Both the position numbers and the translations under genes were made by a program. Under the pieces are notes generated by a model. That model saw only the letters and a list, made by a program, of their open reading frames with translations, did no database searches and was not told the DNA's origin. From UBA1672 sp050633645 (GTDB taxonomy: Bacteria > Pseudomonadota > Alphaproteobacteria > Micavibrionales > Micavibrionaceae), in NCBI GenBank assembly GCA_050633645.1, contig JBOEGX010000002.1, positions 434,001 through 498,000 of the forward strand: a stretch of DNA of 64,000 nt, read 5' to 3'. Position 1 is the stretch's first letter, and every line of letters starts with the position of its first letter. Below, piece after piece: positions 8,930 to 16,585 of the stretch.

Positions 8930-8981
8930 AGTAACTTAAAACAAGTAGGTACATAAAAGTAACTAATTACCAAAAAGTAAC
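8930..8981. promoter_or_regulatory. Putative HxlR operator region (three AGTAAC repeats)
   Basis: AGTAAC occurs at 8930-8935, 8958-8963 and 8976-8981 in the 114-base gap between gstA and the divergent HxlR gene. The middle copy is part of the imperfect dyad GTAACTAATTAC (8959-8970). The last copy ends five bases before the regulator's start codon, so binding would block regulator expression. The assignment is inferred from spacing and repetition. Confidence 0.45.
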
Positions 8982-8985
8982 CAGC

Positions 8986-9381
8986 ATGCCAAATATAAAA
9001 CGAAGACCAACTCTCGATTTAACAACTTATAGCGATATGCGCTGTCCAATGCATGGGTTATTGAACCTTCTTAGTGGTCCTTGGACAACATATATTCTCT
9101 GGCTTCTACGCCTGAATGGTGAACTTCGTTTCGGAGAACTTAAAAAACAAATGCCAGGAATTTCAGCAAAGGTTTTGACAGAGCGCTTGCGGATGCTTGA
9201 AGAGGCGGGAATTTTAAACCGTGAGCAGGAAATGACAATTCCGCCAAAGGTAACCTACAGTTTCACTGATCAAGGGCACGCATTAGAAAAACTTTTAGAT
9301 GAAGTCAATGCGTTAGCGTTGCAATGGAATGGGGGTTTAGGTCTGCCTAATAATTGTCGTTTGGATGAAAAAATAAAATAG
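8986..9381 (+). CDS. HxlR-family transcriptional regulator
   Basis: 131 residues, one winged-helix domain. The family's leading cysteine is in MRCPMHGLLNLLSGPWT (Cys20), and the recognition region LRFGELKKQMPGISAKVLTERLRMLEEAGIL matches well. Wing residues PPKVTYSFTDQG follow. HxlR proteins often sense electrophiles or oxidants through that cysteine and repress neighbouring detoxification genes, which fits the divergent glutathione transferase. No Shine-Dalgarno is seen before the ATG at 8986; translation may be leaderless or start at the ATG at 9037, directly before the cysteine. Confidence 0.9.
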   Translation: MPNIKRRPTLDLTTYSDMRCPMHGLLNLLSGPWTTYILWLLRLNGELRFGELKKQMPGISAKVLTERLRMLEEAGILNREQEMTIPPKVTYSFTDQGHALEKLLDEVNALALQWNGGLGLPNNCRLDEKIK

Positions 9382-9427
9382 CGAATTTCTTAAAATAGTA
9401 TTACAACATCAAGCACAAATATCTGCA

Positions 9428-9862
9428 ATGATGCGGGTGATTTTTTACATTGGGAATAGGTGGATGGGTAAGAATGATTTGCCTGTCATTTCAGTTCATG
9501 TGCGTGCAGGGTGTTTTTCTGTACGCCCTTTTTTTCGCCATGAAGACGTGATCATCCAGTCGGGCTTTCCTGATATGGCACATAGCTTAGCCACGTTGGA
9601 AAAGCGCATATTCCCTATTGAAAAATATGGAAGTGACGTTTTAAGCGCGGCAAAATTCCGCTATTTTATGACAAAGGCAAATGCGATTACTCTAGTTGTG
9701 AAATATGATGAAATCCTAATCGGCTACGCCATCCTCATTTTTAAGAAAAACAGCGATATCGTGCGGGTTTATGCCTTGGCGATGGATGAAAATATGCGCG
9801 GCAAAGGTTTTGGCATGGCACAAAAAATGCGTATATCCATAAAGACACTAATCTGCGCGTGA
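9428..9862 (+). CDS. GNAT-family acetyltransferase fragment, possibly the N-terminal part of a frameshifted fusion
   Basis: 144 residues. From about residue 29 it follows a GNAT N-acetyltransferase: FSVRPFFRHED, then ILIGYAILIF and ALAMDENMRGKGFGMAQ, the acetyl-CoA loop (R/Q-x-x-G-x-G/A). It stops soon after that loop, losing the last helix and strands of the fold. The next gene begins four bases before this stop in the -1 frame, and an A6 run (9822-9827) lies where the frames could be joined. I infer either a split gene, a programmed -1 shift or a sequencing error. No clear ribosome-binding site precedes the ATG. Confidence 0.6.
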   Translation: MMRVIFYIGNRWMGKNDLPVISVHVRAGCFSVRPFFRHEDVIIQSGFPDMAHSLATLEKRIFPIEKYGSDVLSAAKFRYFMTKANAITLVVKYDEILIGYAILIFKKNSDIVRVYALAMDENMRGKGFGMAQKMRISIKTLICA

Positions 9863-10860
9863 TTAATCTGTGCCAAAGCTATGATTATTTAAGCAAAGGA
9901 TATTACTGCTCCCTAATGGCAGAGGCACGCATGCAACGATGCATTCCATCGGTCGATAATTTGATCACCATGAACTGGACGCGCCTTTCAAAAGATATGA
10001 AGGAGGAGCTAAACGCGTTATTGGCAAAGTATTATAAAGCGCCGCTTGATAATTTCCTGCGCGTGGCGAAAAAGAAAAACGTATTTGCGGAGCTGATTAC
10101 CAAGGATGATATAGCGAGCCTGTTGGAATATGATGCGTTGCTCATCCGTGAAACCACCGCGATTGACCACCACACGTACAGATTCGCGCATAAGGCCGAG
10201 AGCGAGGGCATCCCCGTCATCGATGATACGGCCTCTATCGTGCGGTGTTCCAACAAAGTGTTCCTGTATGAAACCATGACGGCGAAGCATATCCCCGTTC
10301 CCAAAACATGGCTGGTCGATAGCAAAAGCTGGAAAACCATAGACCGTGATGATAGCCAGCCCTTTGTTCTGAAAGTCCCTGATGGATCATTTTCCAAGGG
10401 CGTGGTGAAGGTCATGGGCGATGGAGAGTATAAACACGCCGCGCAGGATTTGTTCAAACGCAGTGATTTACTGTTGATGCAGGAATTTATGATTTCCGAT
10501 TATGATTGGCGCATCGGCGTTCTGGGCGGGCAGCCGCTTTTTGCTTGCTGTTATTTCATGGCCGAGGGGCATTGGCAGATTTACAATCATTCCGCCAAAA
10601 CAAAAAATAAGCAAGTCGGAAATCATGAAACCATTGCTCTCACCGATGTTCCAAAAGCGGTGATGGATGTGGCGCTAAAGGCCGCAAAATTAATGGGCAA
10701 TGGCCTATACGGCGTTGATCTAAAGGAAAATGAAAACGGCGTTTTCGTTATTGAGGTTAACGATAACCCGAATATCGATAAAGGCGTAGAGGACACAGTC
10801 GAAGGCGATGAAATCTACGCCCGCATCATCGATCACCTCGGTAAATTGGTGGAGGGGTGA
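9859..10860 (+). CDS. RimK-like ATP-grasp ligase with N-terminal RLAN-type domain
   Basis: 333 residues from a GTG start that overlaps the GNAT stop. Residues 1-50 (INLCQSYDYLSKGYYCSLMAEAR...PSV) resemble the N-terminal domain found on a group of RimK-like ligases. The ATP-grasp fold follows: FVLKVPDGSFSKGVVKV (nucleotide-binding lysine and glycine loop), LLMQEFM, DWRIGVL, and the metal-binding NGLYGVDLKE and VIEVNDNPNID near the end. Such enzymes join an amino acid or peptide to a carboxylate using ATP. In relatives a GNAT enzyme is adjacent or fused, as here. The frame is open upstream of the GTG (YIHKDTNLRV), supporting an original fusion. The substrate is unknown. Confidence 0.85.
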   Translation: MINLCQSYDYLSKGYYCSLMAEARMQRCIPSVDNLITMNWTRLSKDMKEELNALLAKYYKAPLDNFLRVAKKKNVFAELITKDDIASLLEYDALLIRETTAIDHHTYRFAHKAESEGIPVIDDTASIVRCSNKVFLYETMTAKHIPVPKTWLVDSKSWKTIDRDDSQPFVLKVPDGSFSKGVVKVMGDGEYKHAAQDLFKRSDLLLMQEFMISDYDWRIGVLGGQPLFACCYFMAEGHWQIYNHSAKTKNKQVGNHETIALTDVPKAVMDVALKAAKLMGNGLYGVDLKENENGVFVIEVNDNPNIDKGVEDTVEGDEIYARIIDHLGKLVEG

Positions 10861-10875
10861 GATATAAGAAAATGA

Positions 10876-12033
10876 CTACCCCTGCGAAGGGCAGTCGTTC
10901 TCTTTCCTCCAAAAATGATTGGAACTTCCAACAGGAAGGAAGTCGGTGCTCGTTTTTTCGCGTTCCGCATGGCTAATCGGCAAACCGCCGAGTTCAAACA
11001 AATCATGACCGTTTGAAATTTCTAAATCATCAAGAATGGCGCGCTGCGGGTTGTCTTTCCATTCTGCAATATGATCAGAAATATAATCATAAGTATTTTG
11101 ACCCAGGCTTTGTTGTAAAATGCCGTGCCATGGGCTGTCTTCTTCAAGACAAGCCATAAAAAGAGAAGCGGTATTCATTCTTAGGTTTTCTTGTATTTGC
11201 GGCGTTAAAATTTTCATCGCTTTTTGCGGAGCGCCTTCCAAAAAATGTAATTTTGCGTCCAAATAATCCCGCATAGTTTCGGGTGTAATATTATTTTTAT
11301 GAGCATCAAATTTTTTTCTATTTTGGGTCGCGACCAAGGCTTTGCCCAAGATGTTTGCCGTGACATTATCGCCGCGATCACTATTGATCCAACTTTTGAG
11401 GAATGCTATCCCTTCCTCAGGGCGCCGCGCATGGATATAGGCATTGCCCAAGGTGCTTGCCGTGAAATCATCGCCGCGATCACTATTGATCCAACTTTCG
11501 AGGAATGTGATCCCCTCCTCAGGGCGCCGCGCATGGATATAGGCATTGCCGAAGATGCTGGCCGTGACATCATTGCCGCGATTCTCATCCTGATGCAGGT
11601 CATTTAACAGTATTATCGCATCATCAGGGCGTTTTTGTTGCAGTAAAAACTGTGCATATTGTGCAAAAAACTTATTATCTTCAGGAAATGCTTCGCATGC
11701 TTTTTGAAAGACGGATTCTTGGGCTTGGAAAAGGCTATGTTTTCCTAAAATTCTTTGGGAACTGTTAAAAATAATGCTTGGTTTTTTGTCATGTTCGGCA
11801 TGATCAATGGCGGCATCGATAAAATGAGCGCCGAATTTTTTATCTCCGGATTCTAACAGGCGTTCTCCCCAATTCATTAATGCTTCTGGAATATGCGTGT
11901 ATTTTTCGGCAAGCTCCAAGGACAAGGGATGACGCGATGAAACCTCCGATTTGGGGACAGCCTTTACTCTATCGCAAATCTCTATATTCTCATTCATCGT
12001 TGCCCGACGCATGTCATCGCGAATGTTACCCAT
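10876..12033 (-). CDS. TPR-repeat protein
   Basis: 385 residues. The middle (about 140-260) contains 34-residue tetratricopeptide-like units. Two consecutive copies, GNAYIHARRPEEGI...LxSWINSDRGD, are almost identical in protein and DNA, and flanking units are more diverged. TPR arrays bind partner proteins. No signal peptide or membrane segment is present, so it is probably cytoplasmic. The ATG at 12033 follows CAGGG and a promoter lies about 30 bases upstream. The C-terminal 100 residues show no known motif. It belongs to the accessory block inserted between dnaQ and coaE; its partner is unknown. Confidence 0.8.
   Translation of the reverse strand: MGNIRDDMRRATMNENIEICDRVKAVPKSEVSSRHPLSLELAEKYTHIPEALMNWGERLLESGDKKFGAHFIDAAIDHAEHDKKPSIIFNSSQRILGKHSLFQAQESVFQKACEAFPEDNKFFAQYAQFLLQQKRPDDAIILLNDLHQDENRGNDVTASIFGNAYIHARRPEEGITFLESWINSDRGDDFTASTLGNAYIHARRPEEGIAFLKSWINSDRGDNVTANILGKALVATQNRKKFDAHKNNITPETMRDYLDAKLHFLEGAPQKAMKILTPQIQENLRMNTASLFMACLEEDSPWHGILQQSLGQNTYDYISDHIAEWKDNPQRAILDDLEISNGHDLFELGGLPISHAEREKTSTDFLPVGSSNHFWRKENDCPSQG
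11374..11577. repeat. 102-bp tandem direct repeat inside the TPR gene
   Basis: Units 11374-11475 and 11476-11577 differ at about 9 of 102 positions by eye, and each encodes one 34-residue TPR unit. The close match points to recent duplication and possible copy-number variation. Shorter, more diverged partial units flank both ends. Confidence 0.85.
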
Positions 12034-12061
12034 TTTATTACCCTGCTTTTTTATGGTAAAA

Positions 12062-12090
12062 TGTATAAATTATTAACGTGTTTTTGTCAA
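12062..12090 (-). promoter_or_regulatory. Likely promoter of the TPR gene
   Basis: On the minus strand a perfect TTGACA (12085-12090) is followed after 17 bases by TATACA (12062-12067). The start codon lies 29 bases further on. The -35 and spacing are ideal; the -10 matches at four of six positions. Confidence 0.6.
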
Positions 12091-12111
12091 GAATTCCTAA
12101 GTGATATAATA

Positions 12112-12777
12112 TTAAATAGGCGATTGAAAATCGTCGCTTTCTTCTTCAGGAATAAGGCATTCTTTCTTACGGATATCAAGCAGAGCGAGCTTAAGCTCTT
12201 TCATCGTATGGGCGCGGCTTAGACCCGTTTTAATCACGTAATCCGCGAGAACGCATTTTTCGCCGTCAGGCATTTGGCGATCCAATATCGCATGGAATTT
12301 TTCTTCACTCATATTTGGGCGAGATAGAGCGCGGGATTTTTGCACATCATAGGGCGCAGAGGCCACAAATGTGTAATCAACGCGGTTTTGCGCCCCCGTT
12401 TCAAACAGCAATGGAATATCAAGGCACACCATCTTCCGCCCCTTTAACATCTGTGCCCGAATAAAGTCGGTTTGGCGGATTTGTACCAAGGGGTGAAGAA
12501 TGCCTTCAAGCGTTTCGCGGTGCTCCTGATTATTAAACACGAGCGCGCCAAGCTCCGTGCGGTTAATTTCCTTTGTTTTGCGATCAAAAATTTGCGGGTA
12601 TTCATAGAGCGGGAACGCCGCCGCAATGGCAGGGCGGGCGGGGCTGCGCGGGTCAGACAGAAGATCATGCACCGCGTGATCAGATTCATGAACGGGAACA
12701 CCCATGTTATGAAGCATCGCCCCCACGGTTGATTTCCCCATTGCGATTGATCCTGTTAAACCGATTATGATCATCAT
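12112..12777 (-). CDS. coaE: Dephospho-CoA kinase
   Basis: 221 residues, standard size. It catalyses the last step of coenzyme A synthesis, ATP-dependent phosphorylation of dephospho-CoA. The P-loop GSIAMGKS is at residues 10-17, LHPLVQ and VCLDIPLLFETG follow, and the R/M-P motif (RQMPDGEKCVLADYVI) lies near the C-terminus. Two ATGs open the gene; AGAGG is better spaced for the second (12774). In many alphaproteobacteria coaE directly follows aroE; here a plus-strand gene of unknown function separates them. Confidence 0.95.
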   Translation of the reverse strand: MMIIIGLTGSIAMGKSTVGAMLHNMGVPVHESDHAVHDLLSDPRSPARPAIAAAFPLYEYPQIFDRKTKEINRTELGALVFNNQEHRETLEGILHPLVQIRQTDFIRAQMLKGRKMVCLDIPLLFETGAQNRVDYTFVASAPYDVQKSRALSRPNMSEEKFHAILDRQMPDGEKCVLADYVIKTGLSRAHTMKELKLALLDIRKKECLIPEEESDDFQSPI

Positions 12778-12823
12778 TTTCCTCTCTTAGGATTAAAGAA
12801 ATATCATAATTTAAGTAAATAAG

Positions 12824-12851
12824 ATTGACTAAATAGAATTTTTTAGTCAAT
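12824..12851. promoter_or_regulatory. Perfect inverted repeat upstream of the gene at 12861
   Basis: ATTGACTAAA (12824-12833) and TTTAGTCAAT (12842-12851) form perfect 10-base arms with an 8-base spacer. A further copy of TTTAGTCA (12851-12858) ends just before the start codon. It is either an operator between coaE and the plus-strand gene or a hairpin covering the ribosome-binding site. No ordinary Shine-Dalgarno is visible here. Confidence 0.5.
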
Positions 12852-12860
12852 TTAGTCATT

Positions 12861-13610
12861 ATGGTAAGCGTAGTTTCAACAAATAATTTATCTCAAGTCA
12901 CTAAACTCGGGTTTACTCAATTTGGTTTGAATAAAGAAGAAAATGAATTGATTTTGGATGCATATCCAAAAGACCAGTTTATTCGCGCTACATCTAATTA
13001 TCAACTCTGCTTGGATTATGTTGAAGACATCGAAGAATTTCTAAGGCCGTCTTTGAAGAAGTACATGGAAGGGCCGTTTGTTCTTGCGATATATAATCAT
13101 GGTGACGATATAACCAAATCGATGCTTATTTTTGAAATTCAATCTCAAAAAGAACAAAAGGAAACTTCGGGCATTATTTTGGATGACCCGCAAAATTGGA
13201 CAAATATGTCTCTGGGAGTTTTCCCTTTTGTTGACTTGTTTCGAAAAGAAATTGATAGGGAAGCTGAGCGCTCTGCCAAACTTCTTAAAGCAGCAAAAAT
13301 CACAAATTTAAAGGATGTTAGGGCAAGGCAAAATACGGATATCGCTCGCTCTATGGCGGACACATTTCTGAAAAATTTTCATCAAGAAAGTACGGGGCAG
13401 GATAAATTGATTTTGGGAAGAGAGGCTGTGTCTGATACTCTGGCATCCAGTTTATCGGCACAAACAGACTTTTATTCTCATTTATGGGATAGCATGCGCG
13501 ATTTTTTTGAGCCCTCATTTAGGCATATCGGAGAACAATATGCATTGGGAAACACCAATTTAGAATCTATGGCGAGCATCATTGCGCCCCAATCTCAAGA
13601 ACCAGAATAA
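12861..13610 (+). CDS. Hypothetical protein between coaE and aroE
   Basis: 249 residues, no signal peptide and no membrane helix. The N-terminal half has alternating strand and helix patterns (YQLCLDYVEDIEEFLRPSL, MLIFEIQ). The middle is strongly charged and helical (RKEIDREAERSAKLLKAAKI), and the end contains DSMRDFFEPSFRHIG. I do not recognise the family. Base composition is visibly richer in A and T than that of flanking coaE and aroE, and it interrupts their usual adjacency, which suggests insertion. It is preceded by a perfect inverted repeat that may control it. Confidence 0.65.
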   Translation: MVSVVSTNNLSQVTKLGFTQFGLNKEENELILDAYPKDQFIRATSNYQLCLDYVEDIEEFLRPSLKKYMEGPFVLAIYNHGDDITKSMLIFEIQSQKEQKETSGIILDDPQNWTNMSLGVFPFVDLFRKEIDREAERSAKLLKAAKITNLKDVRARQNTDIARSMADTFLKNFHQESTGQDKLILGREAVSDTLASSLSAQTDFYSHLWDSMRDFFEPSFRHIGEQYALGNTNLESMASIIAPQSQEPE

Positions 13611-13614
13611 TTAC

Positions 13615-14439
13615 TTATAAAACCAACTCTTCTATCTCCGCCGTGACATCTGGTAAAACGCCATTCCACAGCTCAAACCCTGGGCGGGCTTGATGGAGGA
13701 GCATGCCGATCCCCGTTACGACTTGCATCTCGCGCTTATCCGCTGCCACTAACAGATCAGTCATCAATGGCGCATAGACAATATCAGTGACAAGCGCGTT
13801 TTGCGGCGCGCGTGATATATCAACCGCCAAAGGCGGTTTTCCCGTCATACCAAGCGCAGTTGTGTTCACAATCAAATTGGCGTCATCAAATGCATCATTG
13901 CGTGCATCCCAATCAACCACGGTTATTTTTTCAGGGGATAGAGTGCGTAACGCTTCGGCCTTCTCACGGCTGCGGTTGGTGAGAATAATTTCTGGAACAC
14001 CCTCGGCCAACAATGCGTACATAATCGCATTTGCCGCGCCGCCCGCACCAAGAACAACGGCTTGACCATGATCAAAGGCCCAGCCTGTCGCGCTTTCTTT
14101 AATATTTTGCGCAAAGCCATATGCGTCTGTATTGGTGCCATAAAGCTTGCCATCTTTTATAGTGACTGTATTCACCGCGCCAATTTCGCGTGCAATAGGG
14201 GTCAGTTCATCACATAAATCCATAATCGCGATTTTATGTGGAACGGTGACGTTAAAGCCCGTATAGCCATCATCAATAAGCGCTGCGATACCCTCATTCA
14301 GGTGATCAGGAGCAATATCAATGGCTTTATATTCGCCTGATAATCCGTATTTCTGAATCCAGTAATTATGGATCAGCGGTGATTTGCTATGTGAAATCGG
14401 GTGGCCTATAACGCCTGTTTTGATAAAAGGGACGTTCAT
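13615..14439 (-). CDS. aroE: Shikimate dehydrogenase
   Basis: 274 residues, the usual length. It reduces 3-dehydroshikimate to shikimate with NADPH in aromatic amino acid synthesis. The substrate-binding motif GHPISHSKSPLIHN is near residue 12, the catalytic lysine sits in NVTVPHK near residue 68, and GTNTDAYGF follows. The Rossmann NADP motif is VLGAGGAANAI, and the end contains MLLHQARPGFELWNG. The start codon overlaps the maf stop by four bases (ATGA), indicating translational coupling in a ppsR-maf-aroE operon. Confidence 0.96.
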   Translation of the reverse strand: MNVPFIKTGVIGHPISHSKSPLIHNYWIQKYGLSGEYKAIDIAPDHLNEGIAALIDDGYTGFNVTVPHKIAIMDLCDELTPIAREIGAVNTVTIKDGKLYGTNTDAYGFAQNIKESATGWAFDHGQAVVLGAGGAANAIMYALLAEGVPEIILTNRSREKAEALRTLSPEKITVVDWDARNDAFDDANLIVNTTALGMTGKPPLAVDISRAPQNALVTDIVYAPLMTDLLVAADKREMQVVTGIGMLLHQARPGFELWNGVLPDVTAEIEELVL

Positions 14440-15044
14440 AGTTTAAAACCGAACTCTTGGTTCAAAAACCCGAGTAACGCAAGGAGCGGCATCCCCATAA
14501 TTGTGAAATTATCTCCCGTTATAGAAGAAAACAGCCACGCCCCCGCGCCTTCAATTTTATATCCACCAACGCAAGAGACAAGGGCATCGCTCTCACGCGT
14601 GATATAGCTTTCTAAAAACGCCTCATCGAAATCATGCATTGTGAGCTGCGCAGTCTCTGTATGTGTAAAAAGGATATCCGCGCCGCGAACCACACTCACG
14701 GCGGAATGTAGGAAATGTGTTTTTCCGCGAAGGGCACGAAGCTTCTCCGTCGCCTCATCCGCATTTTCAGCTTTTGATAAAACTTGCCCCTCAAATTCCA
14801 ATGTTTGATCTGATCCGATCACAAGCGCTTTTGTATTATCTTTTGCAACATGCAATGCTTTTTGCTGGGCGAGCAGCGCGGTAATATCCTGAATGCTGTC
14901 TTCATTATCCAAGCCATCATTAATAATTGCGCGTTCATTGATATAGGCAGGTTTCGCCGTATAAGGCAGCCCAACATTATCAAGCATCATTTTGCGTGCA
15001 GCGCTGCTTGATGCCAAGATGATTTTTGGATGGTTATCCGCCAT
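14436..15044 (-). CDS. maf: Maf-family nucleotide pyrophosphatase
   Basis: About 202 residues from the ATG at 15044 (MADNHPKIILASSSAARK). A longer frame to 15110 exists but would run deep into ppsR, and GAGGCGGCGG lies just before this ATG. Maf proteins hydrolyse non-canonical or modified nucleoside triphosphates. Visible signatures are the leading LASSSAARK loop, GSDQTLEFEG, and a KLRALRGKTHFLHSAVSVV helix-strand. The start overlaps the end of ppsR and the stop overlaps aroE, so the three are one tightly coupled operon. Confidence 0.93.
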   Translation of the reverse strand: MADNHPKIILASSSAARKMMLDNVGLPYTAKPAYINERAIINDGLDNEDSIQDITALLAQQKALHVAKDNTKALVIGSDQTLEFEGQVLSKAENADEATEKLRALRGKTHFLHSAVSVVRGADILFTHTETAQLTMHDFDEAFLESYITRESDALVSCVGGYKIEGAGAWLFSSITGDNFTIMGMPLLALLGFLNQEFGFKL

Positions 15045-15900
15045 TTTCCGCCGCCTCTTTATCGCGTTTAGTTTGTAGCAGCGCCATAATTTCGGCCGAA
15101 GTTTCCTCAATCGATCTTTTCGTCACATCAATAACCGGCCATCCATGAGAGGAGAATAACCGACGTGCTTTACGTACTTCCTCTTCGATTTGCTCTTCGT
15201 TTAAATACGTGTTTTCACAAAACGCATTTTTGGCCTCTTCATCGGCGCGAAGACGCGAATGACGCAAATGTTTAAGTCGATCTGGTGCGGCCGTTAAGCC
15301 AACATAAAGCGGCGTTTTAAGGTTCAGATATTCTTCGGGTACGGGAACACCAGGGACAAGCGGGATATTCGCGGCCTTAATCCCGCGCCGCGCAAGGAAA
15401 ATACTGGTTGGTGTTTTTGATGTGCGCGACACGCCAACCAAAACCACATCAGCTTGCTTTGCCCCTTCCAATGATTTTCCATCATCAAATCGCATAGCGA
15501 AATCTACGGCAGAAACGCGTTTGAAATAAGCATCATCCATTGCGTGTTGCAGGCCCGGAACGCCCTTGGCATGTACTCCTAAATAAGATGATAAGCTGCG
15601 GATAATCGGGTCAAGAACCGCCACGCACGGCACGCCAAGCTCTTCGCATTTATCTGTAAGGCGGCTACGCATTTTTTCATTCACAAAGGTGAAAATGACA
15701 GGGCCCGGATTATCAGATATGCGTTTAATAACGCGCTCTAATTGGCGCTCGGTTCGCACCAATGGCCAAAATTTTTGGTTCGGGTCTATCCCTTCAAACT
15801 GCGCCAATACCGCGCGGGACAGACCAAGAAGAGTTGTCCCCGTCGCATCGGAAACGAGATGAACGAAGAATTTTTTCGGGGGCATCTCTTCTTTTGACAT
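15034..15900 (-). CDS. ppsR: Pyruvate phosphate/water dikinase regulatory protein (kinase/pyrophosphorylase, DUF299)
   Basis: 288 residues, normal length. This family switches pyruvate,phosphate dikinase or PEP synthase by ADP-dependent phosphorylation and phosphate-dependent dephosphorylation. Seen here: N-terminal HLVSDATGTTLLGLSRA, DPIIRSLSSYLG, and the P-loop-like GVSRTSKTPTSIFLA near residue 155, then the C-terminal VIDVTKRSIEETSAEI. It heads the ppsR-maf-aroE operon, a common alphaproteobacterial arrangement. Which dikinase it controls cannot be told from this window. Confidence 0.94.
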   Translation of the reverse strand: MSKEEMPPKKFFVHLVSDATGTTLLGLSRAVLAQFEGIDPNQKFWPLVRTERQLERVIKRISDNPGPVIFTFVNEKMRSRLTDKCEELGVPCVAVLDPIIRSLSSYLGVHAKGVPGLQHAMDDAYFKRVSAVDFAMRFDDGKSLEGAKQADVVLVGVSRTSKTPTSIFLARRGIKAANIPLVPGVPVPEEYLNLKTPLYVGLTAAPDRLKHLRHSRLRADEEAKNAFCENTYLNEEQIEEEVRKARRLFSSHGWPVIDVTKRSIEETSAEIMALLQTKRDKEAAENGG

Positions 15901-15930
15901 GTTTATAGATCCATATGAAATGAACGGATT

Positions 15931-16449
15931 TTAGCTCGCGTCACCTGCTGCTTTGCGCGCTTGTTCGATTTCATTTTTGAAACGCTCCATATAAAGTGCT
16001 TGGAAATCAACAGGGCTAAGCAATAGGGGAGGATATCCGCCTTGTGATGTTAATGTTGCCAAGATTTGACGTGCAAAGGGGAATGCAATGCGTGGAATTT
16101 CAATAAGCAACAGTGGGTGGTGTTGATCTTCGGGAACAACGTCACCAATGGATACGGTCACGCCATACATCAATTCCGCGATGAACACCGCCTCGCCATC
16201 ACGTTCCGCCGTTGCGGATACGGTCAATGCAACCTCATAAAGGTTTTTGATGTCTTTATCTTCCAAAGCGCGCGCATCCATACCGATATTCACATTCATC
16301 TCAGGCATAGTAAGCCCAGCGCGCATTGAATCCGGCGCTTTTGGGTTTTCAAATGACAAGTCGCGAACATATTGCGCGTGAATTGTAATCGGCAAATCTT
16401 GTGCCTGAAGGGTTGCGTCCTGTGGTGCTGCTGGTGTTTCGTCGCTCAT
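15931..16449 (-). CDS. secB: Protein-export chaperone SecB
   Basis: 172 residues. SecB is a tetrameric cytoplasmic chaperone that holds precursor proteins unfolded and passes them to SecA. The match covers the whole length: ITIHAQYVRDLSFENPKAP, EVALTVSATAERDGEAVFIAELMYGVTVSI, then LLLIEIPRIAFPFARQILATLTSQGGYPPLLLSPVDF. The N-terminal ~18 residues are Ala/Gln-rich and variable. AAGGTAG precedes the ATG. It lies 30 bases upstream of ppsR on the same strand and may be cotranscribed. The usual neighbour fxsA is separated from it by an inserted gene. Confidence 0.96.
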   Translation of the reverse strand: MSDETPAAPQDATLQAQDLPITIHAQYVRDLSFENPKAPDSMRAGLTMPEMNVNIGMDARALEDKDIKNLYEVALTVSATAERDGEAVFIAELMYGVTVSIGDVVPEDQHHPLLLIEIPRIAFPFARQILATLTSQGGYPPLLLSPVDFQALYMERFKNEIEQARKAAGDAS

Positions 16450-16585
16450 AATTTTCTACCTTATAATTTGTGCGGTTAAATCTGTATCTGATGATTAGCA
16501 TGAAGAAGAGCGTTTCTCAAGTATTCCTTGCTTAATCGTATCGGCGCAATCATGATGTTTGGAATTTGAATAGAGAAGAACGAAT

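Noticed and set aside
10874..10897. GACTACCC / GGGCAGTC stem between the RimK-like and TPR genes
   Set aside because: It has an A-C mismatch, overlaps the coding end of the TPR gene and lacks a T-tract.
11299..11607. Plus-strand frame with its own protein repeat antisense to the TPR gene
   Set aside because: Its repeats are a by-product of the 102-base tandem repeat, which is in frame on both strands.
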